Below, piece after piece: positions 26,535 through 34,088 of a DNA stretch of 64,000 nt (positions are counted from its first letter, which is position 1; the number at the start of each line of letters is the position of its first letter). The translations under genes were made by a program, and so were the position numbers. The DNA is from Hymenobacter rubidus (GTDB lineage Bacteria > Bacteroidota > Bacteroidia > Cytophagales > Hymenobacteraceae). Under the pieces are notes generated by a model. The model was not told the origin of the DNA. It saw only the letters and a list, made by a program, of their open reading frames with translations, and did not search any database. Where the stretch lies: the NCBI RefSeq assembly GCF_016734815.1, contig NZ_JAERQF010000019.1:1-64000 (forward strand), read 5' to 3'.

Positions 26535-28793
26535 TTATTGCTTGAGCAAGCGGCCCGTTCGCAGGTAGCCGTCTTCGTCGCGAATTTGAATGAGGTACAG
26601 CCCTGGTTTCACCTCTTTCAAGTCAACGCGCTGGTTGGTCATGCCGGTTTTCAACAGGCTGCCCGTGATGGTGTAGATAGAAAACGCGCGGTTGCTTTTC
26701 CACTCCACCGTCACGGCATCGGTGGCGGGGTTCGGGTATACCTTCACGGCTTGCGCGTCTTGCTGCTGCAGCGTGGCCAGAACGCCTGTGTAGACGGTGC
26801 TCATGTAGTAGATGTTCGCAGTGGTGCCTTTGGTGATTTGGTGGGCACCGATGGGCAGCGTGAGGGTGAGCAGGCCCGCACTCACGGTGCGGCTGGTGCC
26901 GTCCACTATAACCGTTCCGCTAAAGGTGCTATTGAATACCAGCGTGAGCGTGGCGGCTGCGGTTGTCGTGAAGGCAATGTTCGTGGCCGACTCCAATTTC
27001 AAGCACTGCGTCAGGTTCAAGCCGTTATAAGTAACCGTTCCTTGCGAAGTGGAGAGGTTGCCGGTGATGGTGTAATACGTGCTGGAGGTGCCGGACAGGG
27101 TGAAATTGTGTATCATGCCGGCCGTGCTGGTGCCACCGCCGCCCCCGCCTCCGCCTGGGGTAGCGGGTGCGTCGCCCTGCACAGAAACCAGGCCGGTCGT
27201 GTAATGAACCAGCGCGTATTGCAGCGGTAAGTTGACGGCGGAAGAAGCATCGTCGACCGAATTATTGAAGGTCCACTGGAAATCACCGCCCTTCACGCGT
27301 CCCGAGTACAGCGTCACGTTGGTTTGCGCCCCGGTAGGGCTGTCCGGCGTGTAAGTGTACATGACGGCCGGGTTGGTGTCGAAGTTGTTGTAGGTGTTGT
27401 TTCCGTACGCCGAATGGACGGTGCTGGGCACCAGCTGCGTCCGGGTAGTCACCACGTACGCATCAAAGTCAACCGTCGAATTGGGATAGCCGGCCGCGCC
27501 GTAGGGCACAAAGCGCTGCTGCCCGGTCATCGTATTGTTGAATGCCTTGATGGTTCCGCCGTCCTCGTTCGAGAAAATCGGCATCGTGTTGTAGTCGTTC
27601 TGCTGCGTGGCAGGGTTGTAAACATCCGTGCCCTGCATCGAGGTCAGCATCGGGTACTTGCAATTGCGGAAGTAGTTGTTTTCCATGAACACGGAGGAGC
27701 CCTCCGTGGAGCCGGCCCCGTATTTGGCGTTGCCGTCGTAGTAGTTGTTGTAGACGTGGGCCGAATAAAACCGAACCCGAGGATGACGCGAATCCGAATG
27801 GTCGTACCAGTTGTGGTGGTAGGTGATGTACAGCCCCTGGGTGGTGTTCTCGCTCAGGCCCAGTAGGTTGCATTTGCCCGAATCCCAGAAGTGGTTGTAG
27901 GAGAACGTCACGTAGGTTGACTTTTTGCAGTCCAGCGCGCCGTCGCCTTTCACTTGGTCGGCGGCGCTGCCGGCGTGGCCGTAGAAGAAATCGCAGTTGT
28001 GCACCCAGATGTGGTCGTTGTCCTGCTGCAGGCCGATGTTGTCGCCCTCGTCGCTGTCGCAGTTCATCGTGCCCATGTTGCGGACTTCCACGTTGGAAGC
28101 CCCTTTTATCCGAATGCCCCAGCCATCGGCCACGGCATCGTTTCCTACGCCTTCCATGGTAATGTTGCCGGAAGCATAGTTGCCGTTCTCGACCACAATG
28201 TCGCCGTTCAGCATGTAGGTCAGGTCGGTGATTTGCCCGACGAAGCGGACAATCAGCGGCCGCGCATCACGGCCTTTCTTGAAACCATCCAGAATGGTTT
28301 GCAGCCCCACGCAGGGGTTGGTGGTGGCCCCGGTCACGTTGAGGGAGACGGTATTCTTGCTGTTTTGCGTGATGTAGAGAATGACCGCGTTGCTTTTTAC
28401 GGTGCCGTTGGCGTTGTAGCCCCCCGGCACCCGGCCGCCGTCAAAGGCAAATCCGGTCCGGTCCTGGGCCAGCACCGTTAGGGACGGGGTCACCGTTGCG
28501 GCACCTTCTACCCCCGAAACCACGGGCACAATCCGGAGCGTATACGTGCCTGGCGTAAGGCCCAGGGCATCAGCCCGGTAAAAAGACCCATAGTTGCGGA
28601 CAAGCTGGTCGTCGAGCTTCTGGTTGACAATGCCGGCGCCGCTGTAGTACACATTGTAGCTTTGCGCCGTGGCAATGGGCTGCCACCGCACATACGCCGT
28701 TTCGAGCCAACCCGAAGATTCCAAGATAGTTACCGTTTGAGCTCGCAGCGCCATCGGCAACAGCAGCAAAAACAAGAATAGAAATTGTTTCAT
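26535..28793 (-). CDS. Secreted pectate lyase (PL1) with T9SS sorting domain
   Basis: Cleaves polygalacturonate by beta-elimination outside the cell. In the 752-residue chain: signal peptide (MKQFLFLFLLLLPMALRAQ), a fibronectin-III-like segment (about 25-110), the parallel beta-helix PL1 domain (about 115-500) with VKGDGALDCKKSTYVTFSYN, then HHNWYDHSDSRHPRVRF, where the Arg is the catalytic base of PL1, and a glycine spacer followed by a beta-sandwich (about 560-670) that resembles the pectin-binding CBM77. The last 75 residues are a T9SS sorting domain (VKVYPNPATDAVTVEW). The start at 28793 begins the signal peptide. It stands alone near the PUL that also degrades uronate polymers. Confidence 0.9.
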   Translation of the reverse strand: MKQFLFLFLLLLPMALRAQTVTILESSGWLETAYVRWQPIATAQSYNVYYSGAGIVNQKLDDQLVRNYGSFYRADALGLTPGTYTLRIVPVVSGVEGAATVTPSLTVLAQDRTGFAFDGGRVPGGYNANGTVKSNAVILYITQNSKNTVSLNVTGATTNPCVGLQTILDGFKKGRDARPLIVRFVGQITDLTYMLNGDIVVENGNYASGNITMEGVGNDAVADGWGIRIKGASNVEVRNMGTMNCDSDEGDNIGLQQDNDHIWVHNCDFFYGHAGSAADQVKGDGALDCKKSTYVTFSYNHFWDSGKCNLLGLSENTTQGLYITYHHNWYDHSDSRHPRVRFYSAHVYNNYYDGNAKYGAGSTEGSSVFMENNYFRNCKYPMLTSMQGTDVYNPATQQNDYNTMPIFSNEDGGTIKAFNNTMTGQQRFVPYGAAGYPNSTVDFDAYVVTTRTQLVPSTVHSAYGNNTYNNFDTNPAVMYTYTPDSPTGAQTNVTLYSGRVKGGDFQWTFNNSVDDASSAVNLPLQYALVHYTTGLVSVQGDAPATPGGGGGGGGTSTAGMIHNFTLSGTSSTYYTITGNLSTSQGTVTYNGLNLTQCLKLESATNIAFTTTAAATLTLVFNSTFSGTVIVDGTSRTVSAGLLTLTLPIGAHQITKGTTANIYYMSTVYTGVLATLQQQDAQAVKVYPNPATDAVTVEWKSNRAFSIYTITGSLLKTGMTNQRVDLKEVKPGLYLIQIRDEDGYLRTGRLLKQ

Positions 28794-28844
28794 AGTTGGG
28801 GACATTTTGGGTGGGCCAGGTGGAAAAAAAGGAAATTGTTTACA

Positions 28845-28852
28845 CAAACCTA
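28845..28852 (-). promoter_or_regulatory. -7 element TAGGTTTG for the pectate lyase gene
   Basis: Perfect TAnnTTTG on the minus strand, 52 bases upstream of the chosen start; supports that start over longer readings. Confidence 0.5.
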
Positions 28853-28913
28853 GCGCTAAGCTGCAGGGATTGAGTATTTAAATAGAACAATGGCATAGCT
28901 AAAGTTATGCAAA

Positions 28914-28970
28914 CGATGCCGGCATCGTTGCCGGCATCGTTGCCGGCATCGTTGCCGGCATCGATGCCGG
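28914..28970. repeat. Tandem 12-bp palindromic repeat upstream of the pectate lyase
   Basis: About four and a half units of ggcatcgttgcc in direct succession, bounded by the palindromes gatgccggcatc and gatgccgg. Each unit is itself near-palindromic. It lies some 60 bases upstream of the lyase promoter, so it may be a repeated operator or a simple tandem array. Confidence 0.75.
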
Positions 28971-29165
28971 TTAAATTTACGCTAAAAACCAGCCCCGTTA
29001 GCTTGGCAGTTCCTGCTGTTTGAATGAGCCGAAGCAGAAGGGAAGTAGGCTAGCGCCTGTTAGCTATTCGCGTTCCGTTGGGAAGGCAGAAAACAGGTAG
29101 ATGCCAGGCTAACAAGACGAAGGAAAACGGATGCAGGTACCTGCTTTTCCAGTTCGATGCGCCGG

Positions 29166-29316
29166 GACAACGCAGAAAGAGGAAATCATCTGCTCTGAAA
29201 AAACCAAGCTGGCGTGCAAAATCAGCCCCCTCGATGAGGAGCGCGCCCTGCAGGCCATTGCCAAGCTGCGCAAAGCCATCGACGGCCGCGAGAGCAGCGA
29301 GAAGGCCGCAGCCTAA
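29166..29316 (+). pseudogene. Decayed duplicate of the 3' end of the orphan phage-like gene
   Basis: Matches the last 55 codons of the gene at 25558-26343: cagaaagaggaaatcatc, an internal deletion of about 27 bases, then the LDEERAxQAIAKLRKAIDxRE module and the ending EKAAA with the same TAA and the following gcttcgg. No start, promoter or upstream domain is present, and the copied terminator has lost most of its pairing. It is therefore a remnant of a segmental duplication that now flanks the pectate lyase gene. Confidence 0.75.
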
Positions 29317-29370
29317 GCTTCGGCCTGATTGAAAAGTCCGGTCCCGCGAGGTGTCGAGCTTTTTCGCTTT

Positions 29371-29694
29371 CCCGGCGGGGGTCTAATGGCATGCGCGCAA
29401 CGCATCGGTCCCATGCTAACCTTGGTTCGATGCGGCCGGTGCTCCGGTGGGTAGGTGCGCAAACACGACAGCAACGGCGGATAAGTCGTGTAGCAAAGCA
29501 CAACCGGCGGCTACCGAAGCTATTTGCAGGCCGCGGTCCGTGTTGCCGGCCCGCTGCGCCGCCACTGCTGGCACCCCACTTGCGCATGCTACCTCTGCTG
29601 CCGTGCTAGTGCCCGTTGATGCCGCACGTCCATCGGCACGGCAAATCCGCGCAATGTATTATACATGAAAATGTTGCTGTTATTACAACACCTC
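29371..29694. other. Gene-free stretch
   Basis: Between the pseudogene and the convergent lacI-type gene I see no gene; short open frames on both strands lack domains and promoters. Confidence 0.4.
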
Positions 29695-30717
29695 CTAACG
29701 CGGCGTACTGCCCGTTGATGCCCTGGCAATCAGCTCCGATTTCAATTCCAGGCTTTGGGTAGGGAGTACCGGTTTGTGCTTGATAATGGCATGAAACAGA
29801 ATGCGGGCGGCCTCTTTGCCAATGGCGTAAGCCGGTTGGGTGATGGTGGTCAGGCTGGGCGCCAGCAATGAAGCGGTTTCCATGTTGGAAAACCCGATGA
29901 TTTTGACCTGTTTCGGAATGCTGATGCCTAAGCGTTGGCAGGCCTGGTAGCTGCTCAGGGCCAGGCGCTCCACGGAAGCGAAAATCCCATCAATGTCCGG
30001 CCGCTGCTGCAGCAGTCGGGTGATAAGGCGCAGGTTTTCGTCATTGCTGCCCCGGCCATTGAGCACCAGACCTGCATCGTAAGGTATCTGGTGGTCGCGC
30101 AGGGCCGCCTGGTACCCGTGCAGGCGTCGGCTTCCAATGGAAAGGCTCTCGGAAATGAGCAAGTGCGCAACGGTGCGGCACCCGGCCTTGATAAGATGTT
30201 CGGTGGCCTGGTAGCTACTCGCGAAGTCGTCGGTGGTAACGGTGGCTGTTTGAAGCGCTTTGTTCACCCGGTCGAACTGCACAAGCGGCACGCCGGTCAG
30301 CTTGAGTTTTTCAAGGTGGCTGACGCTGCGCGTCCCCGTGGCCAGCGCCAGCAAGATTCCATCGACGCGGCCGCTCATGAGGTACTTGGACACGGCCTTC
30401 TCCTTCTCCCCGCTGTCGTGGGTGAGGTAGATGAGGACGTGGTAGCCGTTTTGCTGCGCCACCTCCTCAATGCCGTTGATGGCAAGGGAGAAAAAGTGGT
30501 TATCAAGCTGGGGCAAAATCACGCCAATGGTTTTGGTCACGTTGTTGCGCAGGCTGCTGGCAAAGGGGTTGGGCTGGTAGTTGAGCAGCTGGGCCACAGC
30601 CTTCACCCGCTCGCGGGTAGCCGTGCTGATTTCGTAGGAGTCGCGCATGGCCCGCGACACGGTGGACGACGACAAGCCGAGCTCACCGGCCAGCTGTTTC
30701 AGATTGACAAAGCTCAT
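29695..30717 (-). CDS. LacI-family transcriptional regulator
   Basis: A 340-residue LacI/PurR-type regulator. Residues 1-55 are the DNA-binding domain (VNLKQLAGELGLSSSTVSRA, then LNYQPNPFASSLR with the hinge helix). Residues about 62-335 form the periplasmic-binding-protein-like effector domain (TIGVILPQLDNHFFSLAING, then VDGILLALATGT and the KIIGFSNMETASLLAP region). It should sense a sugar or uronate from the neighbouring PUL. The start at 30717 begins the canonical HTH; longer readings are not family-like. Candidate operators are the palindrome 163 bases upstream and LacI-like sites before susC and before the lyase gene at 47893. Confidence 0.93.
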   Translation of the reverse strand: MSFVNLKQLAGELGLSSSTVSRAMRDSYEISTATRERVKAVAQLLNYQPNPFASSLRNNVTKTIGVILPQLDNHFFSLAINGIEEVAQQNGYHVLIYLTHDSGEKEKAVSKYLMSGRVDGILLALATGTRSVSHLEKLKLTGVPLVQFDRVNKALQTATVTTDDFASSYQATEHLIKAGCRTVAHLLISESLSIGSRRLHGYQAALRDHQIPYDAGLVLNGRGSNDENLRLITRLLQQRPDIDGIFASVERLALSSYQACQRLGISIPKQVKIIGFSNMETASLLAPSLTTITQPAYAIGKEAARILFHAIIKHKPVLPTQSLELKSELIARASTGSTPR

Positions 30718-30879
30718 GGGGCGGGGTGGGATGGGAAAGCGAAGCGTGGCCGGAACCGGCCTTTCCAAGCGGCCGTTTTGGCCGGCGGCCTCACACAAAA
30801 TTCACCGCCCCCGCAGCGCGGGGCTTGCTCAATTCTTGCAATTCCTGTTCAAAAAAAGAATTTGCTATAACCTGCTTTC

Positions 30880-30891
30880 AAACAATTGTTT
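30880..30891. promoter_or_regulatory. 12-bp perfect palindrome upstream of the lacI-type gene
   Basis: aaacaattgttt, a perfect dyad in the gap between the two regulator genes. Position and symmetry suit an operator for autoregulation, though its centre AATT differs from the CG centre usual in LacI operators. Confidence 0.4.
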
Positions 30892-30897
30892 ATGTAT

Positions 30898-30929
30898 AAA
30901 AAAACCGAGCCCGGCAAGGGTTCGGTTTC
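30898..30929 (-). terminator. Intrinsic terminator of the hybrid regulator gene
   Basis: Stem aaaccgagccc / gggttcggttt with loop ggcaa; on the minus strand it is followed by a run of T. It lies 30 bases beyond the stop. Confidence 0.85.
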
Positions 30930-30958
30930 GTTTTTGGAACAAGGGTTTTGACTTTGTA

Positions 30959-33745
30959 TCAGGACGGCGACGCCACATGCAAGGCCCGGAACTCGGATGG
31001 CGACAACTGGTAGCGCGCCCGGAAGCTGGTGGAAAAGTACGACGGGGACGAGAAGCCCAGCTCGTAGGCCACGTCGGAAATGGTGCGCCGTTCGTCGAGT
31101 AGCAGTTCCCGCGCTTTCGTCAGGCGCACGCCTTGGATAAAATCGGTGACGCCGGTGCCCAGCACGGCCTTCACCTTGCGGTAGAGCTGCATGCGCGAGA
31201 TGCCCAGCTGCTGGGCGATTTCCTCTACACTCAGGTTGGTTTTGGTCAGGTTGGCCTCGACTGTGGCCGTGAGGTCGGCCAGAAACTTCTGGTCGGGGCT
31301 GGTTAGCACGGTGGCCGTGTCCAGGCTCAGCTCGCGGCGGAAATGCTCGCGCTGGCGGGCGCGGTTGGCGAGCAGCGTGCGCACGCTCTCGAGCAAAAAC
31401 GTGGGGTTGAAGGGCTTGGTCAGGTAGAGGTCGGCGCCGGCCTGCACGCCCTCCACCTGCTGCTCGGGAGCGCCCCGGGCCGTGAGCAGGATGACGGGGA
31501 TGTGGGAGGTGCGCCAGTCGGCCCGCAGCTGGGCCACCACTTGCAGGCCGCTCAGGCCGGGCATCATCACGTCGCACACTATCAGGTCGGGAATCAGCTC
31601 GGTTGCCCGGCGCAGGCCGGTGTGGCCGTCGGTGGCGCTCTGCACCCGGAAGTCGCCGCGCAGCTTGCGCGTCAGGAAGTCGTTCACCTCCTGGTTATCC
31701 TCCAGCACCAGCACCAGGGTTTCGCTGCCGGTTCCGGCCACCGTCAGGGCCTCTTCCGCGTCCGCTTTGGCTGGCAGCCATTCCGGCTCGGGCAGGGCAA
31801 TGGCCGGCTGGTCGGGCTGGCCAGTGGCGCGCAGTTCTGCCGGCAACTCCCGGGGCAGCGTCACGGTGAAGGTGCTGCCCTGACCCGGCTGGCTGCTAAA
31901 GGCCAGCTGCCCCTGGTGCAGGCGCACCAGCCCGTGCGCGAGCGCCAAGCCCATGCCCGAGCCTTTGGCCAGGGCGCCCGGCGCGCCTTGCTCGCCCTGG
32001 TAGAACCATTCGAAAACGTGGGCCCGGTCTTGCGCACCGATGCCGGGCCCCGTGTCGGCCACGCTCACGCTGAGCGTGCGGCCTTGGTCAGCGCTTTGCA
32101 CGCTCACGGTAATCTGGCCGTGCTCAGGCGTGAATTTCAAGGCATTCGAGAGCAGGTTGAGAAAGACCTTGTCCAGCAGATTCGCATCAAACCAAGCCCG
32201 TAGTTCCGGCTCGGCGGCCAGGAAGTGCAGGCGCACGCCCCGCAGCTGCGCCGGCTTCTCGAAAGCCTCCACCAGCTCACGCACAAAAGCCACCGCGTCG
32301 GCTTCGGTGGCGCGCACAGCCATTTTCCCCACTTCAATTTTGCGAAAATCCAGCAGCTGGTTCACCAGCTGGAGCAGGCGCTGGGTGTTGCGGCGCACCA
32401 GGGCCAGGTCCTGCCGGGCCGGCCCCGACAGGTCGGCCCGGCTGCTAAGCAACTCTTCGACCGGCCCCAGGATGAGGGTGAGCGGCGTGCGCAGCTCGTG
32501 CGAGAAGTTGGTGAAGAAGCGCAGCTTGGCTTCGGTATCGGCGCGGGCCTGCTCGGCCAGTTCCTGAATATGGTTGCGCTGGGTGCTGATTTCCTCGTTC
32601 TGCGCACTCAGCCGGGCGTTGAGCTGCGCCAACTGCTGGTTGATGAGCCGGTTGCGGCGGGCCGACCGCCAGGCCACCGCGCCCAGCAGCAACGCCCCCA
32701 GCAAGGTGGCCAGCAGGCCATACAGCACGGTGCGCTGGCTGGCGTAGGTGGCGCGCAGGCGCAGCAGCAGGCCGTGTTGCTGCTCAATGTCCTGCTGCTG
32801 CGTGAGAATCTTCTCCCGTTGCTGCATCATCATGCCCACGTTGGTCGAGTCAATCACCACCGTGCTTAAGCGGTTTTCCCGCTCGAAGGGCTGATGGTTA
32901 AGAATTTTCAGGGCCGTGCGAATGGCGTCCTCTCCGGCCGGCGAGTACAGCAGCGAAGCTTGCAGCACCCGCCGCTGCACCAGGTCCAGCGCCAAGCCAT
33001 CGACGCCGATGATGCGCACCTTTTGGGTCAGGCCCAGTTCCTGCAGCACCTCGGCGGCGCTGCGGCCCATGTTGTCGTTGTGGGCAAAGATGAGCGAGGC
33101 TTCCGGGTGCGCCCGCAAAGCGGCCTTCAGGGGCGCTTTCAGGGTTGTGACGTTCCAGTCGCCGTTTACCTGCGCGGCAACGTGCAGGTTGGGGTAAGCC
33201 GCCAGGCCTTGCGTAAAGCCCTGGTGCCGCCCCGCTGTGGCCGCCGACCGCAACGCGCCCAGCAACTCGATAACGGCGCCCCGTTCTTTCAGCAGCTGGG
33301 CGGCGTAGCGGGCCGCCGTCTGGCCCACGTCTACGTTGTCGCCGCCCACGTAGGCCGTGAAATTCGGCGAAGTAGTGCGGCGGTCGAGTAGCAGCACCGG
33401 CACACCGCTTCGGAAGGCAGCGTCCACTGCCGGCGTCACCGGGCCGGGCTCGTAGGGCGACACAATCAGCAAATCGATGCCGCCGCGCAGCAACTCCCGG
33501 ATTTGCTGGCTTTGGCGCTGGCTGTTGTCCTGGGCATCCAGCATGCGCAGCTGCACTTCGGGGTGGAAGCTCAGCTCGCGCTCCATACCGGCCAGCACGG
33601 CCTGCCGCCAGATGCCGTGCGTGCTGCACTGCGAGAAGCCGATGCGGTAAGGGCGGGGCGGAGCAGGACGGGCGTCGCTGCAGCCACTCAGCAGTGCCAA
33701 CGCCAGCAACAGCCACTCCAGCCCTCGAAAAAAAGTCCTGTTCAT
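30959..33745 (-). CDS. Hybrid two-component system (HTCS) with periplasmic sugar-binding sensor, histidine kinase, receiver and AraC output
   Basis: A 928-residue one-protein signalling chain. A lipoprotein-like signal (LLLALALLSGC) precedes a periplasmic-binding-protein sensor (about 32-300: YRIGFSQCSTHGIWRQA, then IDLLIVSPYEPGPVTPA, YVGGDNVDVG and IFAHNDNMGRSA). One membrane helix follows (about 338-360), then HisKA with FSHELRTPLTLILGPVEELL, HATPase with DTGPGIG and GSGMGLALAHGLVRLH, a receiver (LVLEDNQEVNDF, phospho-Asp in LIVCDVMMPGLSG) and an AraC domain at the end (SVEEIAQQLGISRMQLYRKV). In Bacteroides such HTCSs bind a sugar directly and switch on a PUL. It is divergent from susC, so it probably controls the locus. 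Confidence 0.95.
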   Translation of the reverse strand: MNRTFFRGLEWLLLALALLSGCSDARPAPPRPYRIGFSQCSTHGIWRQAVLAGMERELSFHPEVQLRMLDAQDNSQRQSQQIRELLRGGIDLLIVSPYEPGPVTPAVDAAFRSGVPVLLLDRRTTSPNFTAYVGGDNVDVGQTAARYAAQLLKERGAVIELLGALRSAATAGRHQGFTQGLAAYPNLHVAAQVNGDWNVTTLKAPLKAALRAHPEASLIFAHNDNMGRSAAEVLQELGLTQKVRIIGVDGLALDLVQRRVLQASLLYSPAGEDAIRTALKILNHQPFERENRLSTVVIDSTNVGMMMQQREKILTQQQDIEQQHGLLLRLRATYASQRTVLYGLLATLLGALLLGAVAWRSARRNRLINQQLAQLNARLSAQNEEISTQRNHIQELAEQARADTEAKLRFFTNFSHELRTPLTLILGPVEELLSSRADLSGPARQDLALVRRNTQRLLQLVNQLLDFRKIEVGKMAVRATEADAVAFVRELVEAFEKPAQLRGVRLHFLAAEPELRAWFDANLLDKVFLNLLSNALKFTPEHGQITVSVQSADQGRTLSVSVADTGPGIGAQDRAHVFEWFYQGEQGAPGALAKGSGMGLALAHGLVRLHQGQLAFSSQPGQGSTFTVTLPRELPAELRATGQPDQPAIALPEPEWLPAKADAEEALTVAGTGSETLVLVLEDNQEVNDFLTRKLRGDFRVQSATDGHTGLRRATELIPDLIVCDVMMPGLSGLQVVAQLRADWRTSHIPVILLTARGAPEQQVEGVQAGADLYLTKPFNPTFLLESVRTLLANRARQREHFRRELSLDTATVLTSPDQKFLADLTATVEANLTKTNLSVEEIAQQLGISRMQLYRKVKAVLGTGVTDFIQGVRLTKARELLLDERRTISDVAYELGFSSPSYFSTSFRARYQLSPSEFRALHVASPS

Positions 33746-33799
33746 TACCACGTGCGTTCGACGGGCCAGCCGGAGGTGAAGCAGTCGGCCCGACTCACC

Positions 33800-33807
33800 C
33801 AAATATA
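33800..33807 (-). promoter_or_regulatory. -7 element TATATTTG for the HTCS gene
   Basis: Perfect TAnnTTTG on the minus strand, 55 bases before the ATG at 33745; it lies inside a longer open frame and so excludes the far upstream start. Confidence 0.5.
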
Positions 33808-33979
33808 AGGCCTGAGCCCCCTTGACTGTCCGCCGCAGTCGTAGCGCTTCGAGGATGCACGTCCGAGACGGCCATTGCAATGCCAAACTCTACGCCTGGT
33901 ATCACCTTCATTTTTGGTGCGGCAATTTCGGCTGTTATCACACAATCAACTTATAATCAGCATTATAATTATAATTTTC

Positions 33980-34003
33980 ACGTAAACGATTCCGTAAAAA
34001 ACC
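33980..34003. promoter_or_regulatory. LacI-like operator motif upstream of susC
   Basis: acgtaaacgattccgtaaaa with a following aacc. The core aaACGatt has the central CG of LacI-type operators. A near-identical string lies at 47756-47780 before the second PUL transcription unit. Confidence 0.5.
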
Positions 34004-34088
34004 ATTTTTCTGGAGCGGTTTGCGGAGTTGGCGGCTCTTTATTTACTGAACAAATGAGCCCTCACTCACTCATGTAATCCCACCTACT

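Noticed and set aside
28914-28970. CRISPR array
   Set aside because: Units are 12 bp, contiguous and without spacers; no cas genes.
25380-29316. Prophage remnant
   Set aside because: Only one phage-like gene and its partial copy are present; no integrase, attachment-site pair, structural or lysis genes.
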